NCBI GenBank assembly: GCA_963971575.1
Contig: OZ020625.1
Coordinates: 868,001 to 932,000, forward strand
Reading direction: 5' to 3'
Length of the DNA: 64,000 bases
Source of the DNA: Liopterus haemorrhoidalis
Taxonomy: Eukaryota > Arthropoda > Insecta > Coleoptera > Dytiscidae
Within the stretch, counting starts at the first letter, position 1, and the number at the start of each line of letters is the position of its first letter. Under the pieces are notes generated by a model, which did not search any database, had not been told where the DNA came from, and saw only the letters and a program-made list of their open reading frames with translations. A program made the translations under genes and the position numbers. This document shows, piece by piece, positions 13,501 through 21,640 of this stretch.

Positions 13501-16500
13501 AAAAAGAGAAGAGGTCCAAGGAACCTTGTGGGACACCTAAGTGCAAAGTAAGATATTCGGATCTGTAACTGGCAATTTGCGTAAATGACTACGATTAGAT
13601 GAGTACGATTTCAGCAAAGCTCTACTTTTAAACTAAGCATCAAAACAGTGTACAGTTGTGCTCAACCTCCAGACGAATAAGTTCGTACAACCTTATTACC
13701 GCCAGGTAACGAGCTATGCACGGGATGCACAGTACGGTAATTGCACTGACAAACGGGTGCACATACTGCACAAAAAGGAATTGGACGGTTATTATGCACA
13801 CTGTTCAAAATGATTACACTGTGAAGAATAAACAAACCCACCTAGAGATGTACATTTGGTATTTGTTATATTTACCTGGCATCCTCTAGTTGTTGCCTGT
13901 ACGCCAACCTGTGGTCACTTTTCGATCTCATAAGTCCAGCTCCTATACCAGGAGTAGAAGATGGGACCTGTAACAGTCCTGGAGTTCCAGATCCAGTAAC
14001 ATGGGAAACATTTAAATCACCATATCTAGAAAAAATAAAAACATCAGTGCTAGTTCATTTCTTTCATCAAATTTAAAACTTACCCTGCTACGTGAAGAAC
14101 CAATTGATTTGGGTCATGAGCCATCACAAATCGAACCTTGCGACTCCAATCTTGGGTCTCTCCATACTCAAAACTACGTATGAATTCTATAGTTCTCAAA
14201 AAAATTTCTTTGGCATCCATTAGTTCCCTACAAAATTACAATGATAAAATCAAGCAACTCGCAGACGATAATCTACCATCATATAGAAGAGTCATTTGTA
14301 AGGGAATGAAAACGTAGAAAGACTGTGAATGAATAAAGAAAGAATGAATAAAGATCACATTACTTTGAAATGTACTCTTCGAAAGGAAATCTAGAGTTCC
14401 TTGGAACGTTTCCAGGCGTTTCGGAACTTTAATTAAATGGTCTATTCTGTTTTAATGACTCTTTGCTTGGATACAATGATTTTGGTAAATTTTGAAAATT
14501 GAATAACTTTAAATCTGAGGTTGCTACAAATTTCTTAATCACCATATTCGTCATCAGTAGGTCCTATTTATTCCAAAACAGCCAATAATATTTAAAATAC
14601 CTGGGTTATGTACTAGCGAGGAACAATGGGATGAACTACACATAAGGGAAAGAGTTAAGGCAAGAATAGTCATGGGGAAGATGTGGAGTATAGGAGAGAG
14701 GAAGTTTAATGACGATATTAGGAGATTGAGGTTGTTTGACGCCGTGGTGAAGAACATGGGGTGGAAATTTGGGGATGGAAGGAATGGGAGAAGGTAGAAC
14801 GAGTACAGGAGAGATATTTGAGACGGATCTTAGGGGTAGATAGAACAACACCAGGGTATATTGTAAGAGAGGAACTGAAATAGGATAAGATGAAAGTACA
14901 GGAAGGAGGGCGGTTAAGTACAAGGAGAAAGTTAGAATAGAAACAGACAAAAGAATAATAAGGGAATGCTGGGAGGAAAGAGCCAGAGAAGAACAGAAAG
15001 GAAGATGGTACGCATGGGGGGAGATGAGAATTACTGGAGATGCGGAGTGGATGCGACAGAGGTGGAAAGGAGAAGAAAAGTCGGGATAAGCGTTATTGAG
15101 GAGTTGTGGAGGAGAGATAAGGAAGTGGGGGAGCAAGAAAGGACAGTCAGAATAGACAAATCAAGGAGCGCAGGGAGATATAAGGAGGTCAGAACTATAG
15201 GGGTACCAAGCTACTTGAAGGGAGAAAGATGAAGGTCTGTTGGGAGGGTTAGGAGGATTGCGAGGCTAAGGTGTAATGAAGAGAGAGGAAATAGATATTG
15301 GAGGATAATATGTGCAGGATTTTCGGGGAGGAGGAAGACGATATAGAGCTCCTTGAGGTGTAGAGAGATGACAGTATGATCGGGGAGCACATTAGACCTG
15401 TTGCACGAAGATGGAAGGGGGGAGAGGTGGGCGAGGGAATTAGAGGCAAGAAGGATTGAGATTGGGGAAAGATAACAGGAAGGGGAGAATCAAGGAAGGA
15501 AGAGGCCCGGTGGGAAGCAGAAGGGGATAAATGGAAGGAAGGAAGGGGGCTGAGGTTACCTGGAAATGGGGAGGAAGGAAGGGAGATAGGAGGAGGGGTG
15601 AAGAAATGGTTGGAACGGAAGAGAATGGAATAAACCCGAAAGGAAATTGTTACTATTTGAGAGGAGAAAATTTAATACCGGTGGGAAGAGGAATTTTTAA
15701 TACCGGGGGGAAGGGGAATTTTTAATACCGGCGTGAAGGGGAATTTTTAATACCGGGGGGAAGGGGAATTTTTACTACACGAGGGGGGAAATTTAATACC
15801 CGGGACAGAATTTTAACTACCCGGGGGAGAATTTTTATTATTCGCGAGGGATTTGTTAATACTTGAAGAGGAAATTTTTAATACCAAGGGGAGTTACTAG
15901 CCTAGGGGGAGTTTTTAATTCCCGGGGGGGGGGAATTTTTAATATCCGGGGGGTTTAATACCGGAGGGATATTGTTACTACTGGGAATTTTAAATACCTG
16001 AGGGGAAAATTTTTAAAACTCGGGGGGAATTGTTATTACCTGAAGAAGGAATTTTTATAACGGTGGGGGGATTTTTAATACCAGGGGGGTTTATTTCAGA
16101 GGGGAGTTGTAATGGTTAATACTCTGAACGCCGCAAGGCCTAGGGAATAAAGAATATATATCATATTTGGGATAGGCTAGATATCCCAGCTTATGCTCAG
16201 AAATTGCGTTGGGATCATTGCTGTAGTTGAACAGAACAATGAGGTATCGGACCATTGGGTTCAAAAATTGCTCTTCCTTATTTAAACTAACCTGTCATCC
16301 CATTCTGCAGTTGCAATATCTGTCATATGTTTATCAGCTAACTCACAATTGCTCTGAATGTTTGAAATTTCTAGTTCCAAATTATCTCTCAAGGTGTCCA
16401 AAGTTCTCATCTCAACTGTTACATATCTATCGATATCATTCTTTAGATGTTCGGTTCTATCTTTCAAAGCTTTGGCTAAACGACGATTTATCTCTTCGAC

Positions 16501-18825
16501 TTCTTCAGAAACAGAAGAACAATTGGATTTTAACGCGCATGTATTCTTTTCGACGATTGCTAAAGAATCTTGCAGTCTGTGTAGTCCTCTGCGAATTTGG
16601 TTGTTGATTCTCGCAATTTCTCTAAAAACATAATCAAAATAAATAAATAATAATAATTAGCTCCTAGATAGGTGGGTTGTCTCTTATATTTCGGAAAACT
16701 AGTGCTGCCATCTGGCAACTGACGCTTCTATCGTAAAGTTTGACATTTTGGAAAGTATACGTAGTCAGAACGTTTTGACGTACGAGCGCTATTTGTGTTG
16801 TTTACAGTAACTTAACAAAATCTCGGCTAAAAATGGAATTAAATCGTGAACACTTTCGAGCGATTATTTTTTACAACTTTCGACATGGATTAACCCAACA
16901 ACAGTGCATCGATGAACTTAATTCGACTTTTGGCGATGAAGCACCATCAAGGACTACTGTTTATCGATGGTTTGCTGACTTCAATCGTGGCCGTAGTTCG
17001 CTTAAGGACGAATTTCGTGAAGGTCGTCCAAAATCAGTTGTTCTGGAAAACATTGATGCTGTACGTGAACTGATATTGCAAAATCGTCAGACTTATCGTG
17101 AGATTGAGGTATATTTGGGTATTAGTAGGACCAGCATACATTCACTATTGCATGAACATTTGGTCATCAAAAAGATTTCGCGTTGGATCCTACATAATTA
17201 GACAATCACAGTGGAAAAAGCCTCAATCGGAGTGGAAAAAGTGCTTCGAAAATTGGTTCAAACGCAAGCAAAAGTGTATTGATCTTCATGGATAATATTT
17301 TGAAGAATAATAAAGCCACTTTTGTTGATAAACAATTGTTTTTGATCTCAAATCCCGAAATATAAACGCAATCCTCGTACAGAGACGTATCGAATACTTT
17401 TGAAATAGTTTAAATATATATATATATATATATGTATATATAATTGTATAATTTACCTTCTGAGGATATCCATATGGGCACTTTTACATTCGGGGCATAT
17501 TTTTTTATCACAATGCACGCAGTTACATAGGTAAGCTTTTTCGGAACACACTGTACATCTTTCCATCATCTGTCCAGCTGTAGGGTCTGGAAGTTCTCCA
17601 GATATTTCGATATGGAGCTCCAGAAATCTTTGGAGTGTTACATTTGTTGGAAATGCCTAAAAACATATATTTAACATTAAAAAAAAAAATCAAAATTTAT
17701 TCTAACAGAAAACAAAGTAAGCTAGAGCTACTTGCTGTCCGTTTTTTTGAGATCAAAATTTGGAGCCTTCCTCGTTAAGGCCGTTTTTTACTGAGAACTT
17801 TTAAAAATTTGCGCTGAAATTCTATCCGGCCTTCGAAGCATTTTATAAATTATTGTGTACTGCAAAAATACTGTCTATTCAATATTCTTTCAAATTTTCA
17901 TTCTCTCCAATTTTCTTTTTTTTTCTTTAAGGCCCGGTTTTTCCACCTTCAGATAATGTTCCAGGTAACTATCTGACAAATAAGGTTATTTGTAACTTCA
18001 TCTGCTGAATAAATGTCAATACCAGTCAGTGAATCCAATACGTCAGTCTCATTATCTGTTAGATAACTATCCGATAGATACATTTGTATAGAAAGAAGGG
18101 ATGACATTTACTCAGCAGATGAAGTTACAAATAACCTTATCTGTCAGATAGTTACCTGGAAATTTATCTGAAGGTGGAAAAACCGGACCTAAATTGCATA
18201 GTAAATTCACGTTTTGGTTTAAAAATATTGCTTTTAAAATTTATAAAATATCCTTCCTAACAAAATAAAAACAAAAAAATACCGTGAGACCAATGTTTTG
18301 ACTTAAGGCGCCATGGAAAAATTCTGCTACATTAAGGGCGCCGGAAACCGAAATAGTTTGGGAACCACTGGGTTAAATAATTTTTTTTGTGTCTGATTTA
18401 GCCTCTTTAATTATTAAAAACTTGAAAATTAAAACTAAATCAGAAACTAAAAGAAAAACAGAAAATAAAAAAATTTACTTCACTTAAAAACTTTAAAGGA
18501 GCTTAAAAAAATATTTTTATATAATTTAATCCTCAAAATTTCTATAAATCAGAAATATATCTTTTAGTTTTTAAGATATATCTTTGCCTATGAAGATGTC
18601 CCGCTGGTATCCCAGTAATATTTACCTGAACGCCCTGGTATGGTATCCTATGTTCGGCCCTACATTCTGGACACTTGACCTGTCTCCGTACGTAGTCGAC
18701 AAGTCCTTCCATGCAGGGTTCCATGCAGAAGCTGTGTTGACATGGTAACAGCTTTGGGTTCCTGTACCTATCTAAGCAGATAGCGCAGGTCAAAAGTTGC
18801 TCAAATTGTTCCATTTTGAAGGATT
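294..18825 (-). CDS. tn: thin/abba (TRIM32-like) E3 ubiquitin ligase, 12 coding exons, C-terminus beyond window
   Basis: Seen: twelve minus-strand exons (18814-18626, 17656-17457, 16621-16292, 14227-14084, 14025-13876, 11796-11626, 10431-10233, 10071-9775, 9152-8903, 6987-6752, 2826-2480, 611-294) with GT-AG borders whose phases all agree, giving about 943 codons. Order: C3HC4 RING (C10, C13, C25, H27, C30, C34, C48, C51), B-box-like zinc finger (residues 97-124), coiled coil (about 130-240), a conserved segment with FVMAHDPNQLVLHVAG, then a long Ser/Arg/Glu/Pro-rich linker. Family knowledge: this order matches Drosophila thin, a TRIM32 orthologue needed for muscle integrity (sarcomere/costamere), with C-terminal NHL repeats. 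Those repeats must lie left of position 294. The start is the ATG at 18814, just after an acceptor at 18826-18827, so a non-coding first exon probably lies further upstream. The introns are full of transposons but the frame is intact. A different TRIM-NHL paralogue is unlikely. Confidence 0.92.
799..940 (+). repeat. tRNA-derived SINE-like element
   Basis: A-box-like TAGCGTAGTGG (820-830) and perfect B box GGTTCGAATCC (863-873) suggest a Pol III promoter. ATGCCT (799-804) could pair with AGGCAT (879-884) as an acceptor-like stem. The tail AATTGTCCTGGCTAATTGCC continues past the tRNA part, as in SINEs. The spacing and long 5' arm do not fit an intact tRNA gene. Confidence 0.6.
955..1990 (+). 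repeat. AT-rich minisatellite, ~20-bp unit
   Basis: About 1 kb of imperfect tandem units near 'TATTTCAAATATTTCCCTAG', with local variants and one (TTA)n run at 1831-1850. It sits between two copies of the same SINE tail (to 940 and from 2052), inside a tn intron. Confidence 0.85.
2052..2112 (+). repeat. Second copy of the SINE tail
   Basis: TTCAGGCATGGA and AATTGTCCTGGCTAATTGCC repeat the sequence at 876-935 without the tRNA head, so the minisatellite is flanked by direct repeats. Confidence 0.7.
2167..2209. repeat. G10 / C17 homopolymer fold-back
   Basis: A run of ten G (2167-2176) is followed 16 bp later by a run of seventeen C (2193-2209), able to form a hairpin. Run lengths may be unreliable in the assembly. 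Confidence 0.6.
2480..2826 (-). CDS. tn: tn exon 11: Arg/Ser-rich linker
   Basis: Codes about residues 723-837 (EMAKTDIGPLLARSAQARDN through SAYLASRGYG). It has a six-Glu run and many Arg-Ser pairs. The internal ATG is not a start: the frame is open upstream to the acceptor TTGTAG. Confidence 0.9.
2940..3329 (-). mobile_element. TA-type MITE of the GGCGGAACTA/TAGTTCCGCC family (degraded)
   Basis: Left end TTTAGGAGGAACTAGATTTT, right end TTCCACCTAAACGTTTGGAA. The internal sequence (GAGCAAGGTCCCTTCTCGTG) matches copies at 26249, 49750 and 56981. The left terminus has decayed. No coding capacity. Confidence 0.7.
3330..4545. other. Intronic DNA without recognised feature
   Basis: Within the 3.9-kb tn intron. 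A 116-codon plus-strand frame at 3438-3788 has no recognisable family; the segment contains short inverted motifs (GGTCGCGGAGCACTAGT near 3683, GACGCTCCGC near 3702) suggesting an old repeat. Nothing else supported. Confidence 0.4.
4546..5178. mobile_element. PIF/Harbinger-like MITE with TAA duplication
   Basis: Ends GGGTGCATTCGA and TCGAATGTACCC are inverted repeats flanked by TAA on both sides (4543-4545, 5179-5181). The subterminal parts carry many GAGCG/CGCTC motifs. 633 bp, no transposase. The superfamily call rests on the 3-bp TAA duplication only. Confidence 0.6.
5875..6025 (+). pseudogene. mariner transposase C-terminal fragment
   Basis: An in-frame stretch ends LPLKWQKCIDNMGAYFDE then TAA (6023-6025), the typical C-terminus of irritans-type mariner transposases. 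The rest of the element is absent upstream. Confidence 0.7.
6196..6491. mobile_element. hAT-like MITE, 296 bp
   Basis: Inverted ends CAGTGTTTCTCAA and TTGAGAAACACTG. Flanking 8-bp duplication ATCTACAC (6188-6195) / ATCTAAAC (6492-6499), 7 of 8 identical. Internal GGTGGTC/GGTCCGCGG motifs, no coding sequence. Confidence 0.82.
6752..6987 (-). CDS. tn: tn exon 10: acidic tract
   Basis: Codes about residues 644-722. The start APEPTTPKETKPFQSRFLPA is followed by a very acidic Glu/Thr/Ser run and ENSFIKRLQEK. Donor GAAAAA|GTAAGT, phase 0. Confidence 0.9.
7339..7472. mobile_element. Small TIR element next to (AT)n
   Basis: TATAATGTAGAAGTTATTGG and its complement (CCAATAACTTCTACATTATA, ending 7470) form inverted ends; ACGGTGGGATAAA is also mirrored. 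The right end runs into an (AT)n microsatellite at 7469-7532, so the TA duplication cannot be defined. Confidence 0.6.
7469..7532. repeat. (AT)n microsatellite
   Basis: About 32 uninterrupted AT dinucleotides. The frame read through it is meaningless. Confidence 0.9.
7548..8580 (-). pseudogene. mariner-like transposon remnant with internal duplication
   Basis: Left end TA|CGAGGTGTGTAAATTAAG is mariner-like. On the minus strand, 8476-8216 codes a helix-turn-helix N-terminus (MTYISSNSVLSDFASDLGA; GRPSSSRTDENVDRI) and 7978-7784 codes NLIGEELNLTHTTVHQ plus PPYSPDLSP. Segment 7847-8098 is repeated as 8103-8350 at about 85-90% identity by eye. Frames are broken and the catalytic middle is missing. 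The right terminus is not defined. Confidence 0.75.
8903..9152 (-). CDS. tn: tn exon 9: Ser/Thr-rich linker
   Basis: Codes about residues 561-643: an STSSDSSTSSDSS tract, then TKEIKEKLMSRSNSIEE. Acceptor TTACAG|GTG; donor GAGG|GTTGGT leaves one base, which the next exon completes as Ala. Confidence 0.88.
9540..9750 (+). pseudogene. mariner-like transposase N-terminal fragment
   Basis: MCDFQEQRCNV, NCVKLGKIFTKTFQLLK and, after a frameshift, AYGDDALDRTQCYEWFSRF match the mariner helix-turn-helix region. It ends about 25 nt from the tn exon 8 donor and is in the opposite orientation to tn. Confidence 0.72.
9775..10071 (-). CDS. tn: tn exon 8: poly-Pro linker
   Basis: 99 codons, about residues 462-560. 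A KKKEPPPPPP stretch could bind SH3 or WW domains; the rest is Ser/Arg-rich. The donor GAA|GTAAGT lies about 30 nt from a mariner fragment in the next intron. Confidence 0.9.
10233..10431 (-). CDS. tn: tn exon 7: acidic/Thr-rich linker
   Basis: Codes about residues 395-461 (RFARHQDNDSDSEQTGRTGV through SPRVMKRLQ), ending in phase 0 at CAG|GTAAGA. Disordered-looking, with no known motif. Confidence 0.9.
10482..11556. mobile_element. MITE with long inverted ends, split by a non-LTR insertion
   Basis: CTATTCAGAGACAA (10482-10495) is mirrored by TTGTCTCTGAATAG (11543-11556). Both ends continue into AAACACTGTCTAAATTTAAACAG-like inverted blocks. The retrotransposon at 10702-11419 lies inside it, flanked by a duplication of this MITE's own sequence. 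Confidence 0.7.
10702..11419 (+). mobile_element. 5'-truncated non-LTR retrotransposon copy (3' end)
   Basis: Bounded by a 13-bp duplication TATTTAAACAGTG (10689-10701 and 11420-11432). The plus strand shows the decayed C-terminal region (MDIREAERKRNGGKNTVKEL; KGRRGKAGGRVRRIARLRCG) found in the longer copy at 18951. It ends with the family 3' terminus AACGCCGCAAGGCCTATGGG plus AATAAAGAAT. Frame broken. Confidence 0.82.
11626..11796 (-). CDS. tn: tn exon 6: Arg/Glu-rich linker
   Basis: Codes about residues 338-394 (RYGEPQESEAVLGGRRFGER through PARSRFRS). Exons 5, 6 and 7 all start by completing a codon in the same phase, so exon 6 could be skipped without a frameshift. Confidence 0.9.
11855..12150 (-). 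pseudogene. mariner transposase C-terminal half
   Basis: Minus strand codes PDIAPSDYHLFCFLQNSLNG (third catalytic Asp region), then DGTFWRDGIMKLPERLSKVI and a stop at 11936-11938. The left end CTGGGTTGTTACATAAGTCC follows TA at 11853. It stops abruptly at 12150 against a LINE fragment. Confidence 0.82.
12151..13575 (-). pseudogene. Non-LTR (CR1/jockey-like) reverse transcriptase fragment
   Basis: Minus strand: GPLLFLIYIND, HADDTILLARNSDFDSLL (the RT active-site ADD) and NSNNLTLNSDKTQ, then after an inserted piggyBac-like MITE, GLIIWGHSAA, IRVIADVPLCAECRDLF and FFNLLPMNIRSS. A frameshift separates the GVPQGS-like part from GPLLFL. Same clade as the fragment at 29085. Nonfunctional. Confidence 0.78.
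12748..13263 (-). mobile_element. piggyBac-like nonautonomous element, copy 1
   Basis: Starts CCCTTTACTGCATGAATTTT after TTAA (12744-12747) and ends GTAAAGGG before TTAG, a mutated TTAA (13264-13267). Its sequence is nearly identical to 22691-23200. Inserted in the RT fragment. Confidence 0.82.
13576..13875. other. Intronic DNA, nothing recognised
   Basis: The 3' part of the intron upstream of tn exon 6's partner exon 5. No repeat end or coding similarity that I recognise. Confidence 0.4.
13876..14025 (-). CDS. tn: tn exon 5: start of low-complexity linker
   Basis: Codes about residues 288-337 (YGDLNVSHVTGSGTPGLLQ through RLAYRQQLEDA). Acceptor TTCTAG, donor CCAG|GTAAAT. No folded domain is visible. 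Confidence 0.9.
14084..14227 (-). CDS. tn: tn exon 4: conserved post-coiled-coil segment
   Basis: Codes about residues 240-287, starting with the G that completes an Arg codon, then ELMDAKEIFLRTIEFIRSFE, ending at FVMAHDPNQLVLHVAG. The donor GG|GTAAGT is followed by an intron of only 58 nt. Confidence 0.92.
14570..16168 (+). pseudogene. Non-LTR retrotransposon copy 2 with internal G-rich minisatellite
   Basis: The decayed frame includes RRAVKYKEKVRIET, RIIRECWEERAREEQKGRWY and WGEMRITGDAEWMRQRW, near-identical to the copy at 35215. The family 3' terminus (GAACGCCGCAAGGCCTAGGG, AATAAAGAATATATAT) is at 16120-16160. A minisatellite at 15645-16100 lies between coding remnant and 3' end. Many stops. 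Confidence 0.75.
15645..16100 (+). repeat. G-rich minisatellite (GGGGAATTTTTAATACC)n
   Basis: About 20 irregular units of 20-26 bp built on 'GGGGGAATTTTTAATACC', with strong G skew on the plus strand. Also present at 36255-36870. Confidence 0.85.
16292..16621 (-). CDS. tn: tn exon 3: coiled coil
   Basis: 330 nt coding about residues 130-239, opening REIARINNQIRRGLHRLQDSL and rich in heptad-like Leu/Ile/Val with charged residues. This is the TRIM coiled coil used for antiparallel dimerisation. Acceptor TTTTTAG; donor ACAG|GTTAGT. Confidence 0.92.
16671..17377 (+). pseudogene. Internally deleted mariner transposon
   Basis: MELNREHFRAIIFYNFRHGL starts at 16833 and the frame stays open for 122 codons through the helix-turn-helix region (GDEAPSRTTVYRWFADFNRG; ISRTSIHSLLHEHLVIKKI). 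It then jumps to a decayed C-terminal part, so no catalytic domain remains. Imperfect inverted ends share TATATTTCGG; TA flanks both sides (16669-16670, 17378-17379). 707 bp against about 1.3 kb for a complete mariner. Lies in tn intron 2. Confidence 0.85.
17457..17656 (-). CDS. tn: tn exon 2: B-box-like zinc finger
   Basis: Codes residues 64-129 plus two bases. Cys pairs CTVC, CNC, CDKKIC and CPEC followed by a His form a B-box-type zinc site. The donor is AAG|GTAAAT. The split Arg codon AG|A is completed by the next exon, which supports the join. Confidence 0.92.
17931..18189. mobile_element. PIF/Harbinger-like fold-back MITE
   Basis: Ends GGCCCGGTTTTTCCACCTTC and (inverted) GGTCCGGTTTTTCCACCTTC, with arms of about 100 bp (ATAAGGTTATTTGTAACTTC mirrored). 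Flanked by TAA on both sides. 259 bp, no coding. Confidence 0.75.
18290..18375. mobile_element. Solo hAT-like end
   Basis: TAGTTTGGGAACCACTG is a hAT-type terminus, preceded by two GGCGCC motifs. The partner end was not found. Confidence 0.4.
18626..18825 (-). CDS. tn: tn exon 1 (coding): RING finger
   Basis: The ATG is at 18814-18812 and codes residues 1-63, ending at donor CAG|GTAAAT (phase 0). It holds the whole RING: CAIC, PCQHSFC and CPEC. Bases 18815-18825 are 5' UTR following a TTTTTTCTAG acceptor. Reading past the donor gives a false extension that soon stops. Confidence 0.93.
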
Positions 18826-18950
18826 CTAGAAAAAATAAAATAAATAAATAATAATAAGTTATCAATAAAAATAAAAATATTACACTTTCAAGTACTTGAA
18901 AATACAAGTACCTTTTATAATCAAATGTGTTTGGCTTATAAAGGTTAAGT

Positions 18951-20230
18951 TAAGTTTTTCAAAGAGAGCAAACAGGCGGACTGGTAGTAGGCAATACAAA
19001 ATTTACCTCTCTATCCTATGCAGACGATATAGCTATTGTTGCAAAAACAGAACAAGAAATGAGGAAACTCCTTAAGTGTTTTGACAAGTACCTACACAAG
19101 AAAAAACTGAAGTTGAACGCTGCTAAATCTAAAATTATGGTATTTAAGAAAAAAGGAGGCAGAGAGACTCAAAAGAAATGGGATTGGTATGGAGAAGAAA
19201 TTGAGCAAGTGAAAGAATATAGATACCTGAAATATATTTTTAAAAGCAGTGGTGGCCCAGAAGCATATATCAGGACCTTAGTAAGGAAATCAATGCAAGC
19301 ATTGCCGCAAGTATGGGGTATAGGAGAGAGGAAATTTAAAGGAGATATGAAGATAAGGATGCTCATGTTCAACTCCATAATCAATGATGTATGGGGCGGA
19401 AATATGGGGTTGGGAGGACCAAGAGAAATTAGAAGCGGTGCAAAATAAATATATTAAGTGGACATTGGGTCTAGACAAATGTACACCGCATTACATAATA
19501 TTAGAAGAAGTGAAAGTTGACAGGATAGAAGCTACAAAAAGAGCAATTAAATTTGAAGAGAGGATAATAAGACATCCAGAAAAAAAATTGCTAAACCAAT
19601 GCTGGGCAGAAATAGAAAGAAAATTGGAGCAAAGAAAGATTGAATCCAAATGGGAAGCAAAAAGAAGAAAAAGACTTGAATATAACGGGTACTCAACAAG
19701 GGAGATATCTATAAAAAGGTTGGGAGGACAAGATGTGACACTGGAAATAAGAGATAGAATGAGGGATATCCAAGGGCAAGAAAGAAGCGAGAGCCTAACA
19801 AATTCCAGATATAACGGCAAATATGTAAAGACTTGGACGACACAGATACCAGAGTACCTAAAAACAAAAATCAACGGAGATAAGAAGAAAATAATAGCGA
19901 GATTTAGGTGCGGAAATGAGGAAAGGGAAACCGAATGCTGGAGAAAGGATGAACAAAGAATGTGCAGGATGTGTGGAGAGGAAAGAGAAACCATAGAGCA
20001 CATACTGAAGAATTGCGGAGAAATGAAATATAAAGAAGAGACAAGAAAAGATGTGCTGTGTGATTCAGGCCAAGGATGGACATGGATGGAAGAGGTCTTG
20101 GAGAGAAGAAGAAATTTGAAGCGAAGATACCCTAGTTAGCAATAATTATAGTTTTTTATGTGAAATATAAAGTTAATAATGCAAATATGTAGATTTAAAC
20201 CAAAAGGTACATAAATAAAGTATTATCTAT
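18951..20230 (+). pseudogene. 5'-truncated non-LTR retrotransposon (RT active site to 3' end)
   Basis: Flanked by a perfect 16-bp duplication CTTATAAAGGTTAAGT (18935-18950, 20231-20246), so the insertion is exactly defined. It opens near GLVVGNTKFTSLSYADDIAI (RT YADD) and runs through KLKLNAAKSKIMVF. After a +1 shift near 19384-19440 comes a 251-codon frame (MMYGAEIWGWEDQEKLEAVQ, ending RNLKRRYPS). A C-terminal CRMCGEERETIEHILKNC Cys/His knuckle is typical of this non-LTR class. AATAAAG near the end. This is the longest and best kept member here. Confidence 0.88.
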
Positions 20231-20246
20231 CTTATAAAGGTTAAGT

Positions 20247-21319
20247 ACCACTGGATTAGGAGGTCATTAGACAGAAGAAACAATGCATAATACAATGGCT
20301 TGCCAGACAAACAGGTTGAGAAACACTGGTTAGAAAAACACTTGAAAAAACAGTTAAAAGAAACAAATCTTCAGAGAAAAAAATTTAGAGCATCCTGCTT
20401 TCAATGTGTTTATTAAAACTTATATTTAGAAATGACACCTGAAAATATTCTTAAAATAACTAATATGACTTCAATCATTCATCAATGGCTGAGTCGTAAA
20501 ATTTTGCCATTTTGACAATGGCACGTGATATCTATTCTGTCACAAATATTATTTAGCCAAAAGTAAAATTAGAATGTTTATAACATGAAAATATACGCAA
20601 AACTGACGTCTCTGCCTACTCGAAAAATTACTGGAAATTTATATTACTAGTCTATATATAAATAGCCTTATAGATACCAGGCTTAAGTAAAAACCAGAGA
20701 ATCTTAACGTTGTCTGTTCTACATTATTATTTTCTTCGTAACATTACGGATTTTTTGCGTACACACTCAATAAAAGAAAACTTGCACTATGATTGGTCCG
20801 AGAAGACCTTAAACTAAAGAAGGGAATAGTACGCTGGTAGCCTAATATGTAACCATTTTTGGATCATATTTAGCAAGTAAAGAGTGAAGAGATTGGCTAA
20901 AGAGTAAAGCCGCATTCAGACCTCTTTAAATTAACGAGGTATAGACTGTTCGTTGTGTCGCTTTGAGTTATGCTTTAAAGCATTCTTTTAACTTTCCATT
21001 TACCGTTCATATTCGTTATAAATTAGTACGTTACGAATAGCCCTCCATCTGTGAATTTTGAAACCAATTATTTAGCTTCGTAAAATATTTTATATGTATT
21101 ATCGTTCTTATAATTCTGTTGTCTTAGATTTTAACTACCTAATTACCTAAATTGATCATATTTACTGTCCGTCTTTGTAATTTTGAGCAAGATTTGTTAA
21201 TGATGACATTATGTTAGGTTATGTAAAGGCATTCGATAACTACGGTGTTGCTGATAGAATGCGATAGCCAATGTGTTTATATGCTGTCTCATTAAATCAT
21301 TTCACTAGCTATAAGTTTA
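20247..21319. other. Intergenic, one repeat core, otherwise nothing recognised
   Basis: Contains a possible hAT end GAGAAACACTGG near 20319 and the GGTCCGAGAAGACCTTAAAC core at 20794-20822. No coding similarity. Confidence 0.4.
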
Positions 21320-21344
21320 GAAAATTATGCACAATCGACAACAA

Positions 21345-21640
21345 ACAACCGATATTGACATTTCGATTGACGTTTCTACCTGTCTGTCTGTCTGTCTGTC
21401 TGGCTGTCTGTCTGTCTGTCCGTCCATCTGTCTGCGTACACGTGCAAAGCAAATTCGGCTAAAAGGATTTTTATGAAACTTCATATTTAAGCTTTTGCCA
21501 TCAATGGCAGTGACAACTAGAAATGGGAGTTTACTCGTGTCAGTTTTAGATTTTTGCGAAAATTTGACAACAGAATATTTCGGAAACAAATATTTAACAA
21601 AGGTAGCTATAAAAGCAATAACTAACAACATTTATTTGAG
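21345..21640 (-). repeat. (GTCT)n-bearing interspersed repeat, family A
   Basis: (CTGT)n at 21378-21420 with conserved flanks ACACGTGCAAAGCAAATTCG, CATCAATGGCA and AAATGGGAGTTTACTCGTGT. The same flanks, inverted, occur at 33838 and 60239. Frames reading QTDRQTDRQ are artefacts of the microsatellite. Confidence 0.75.
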
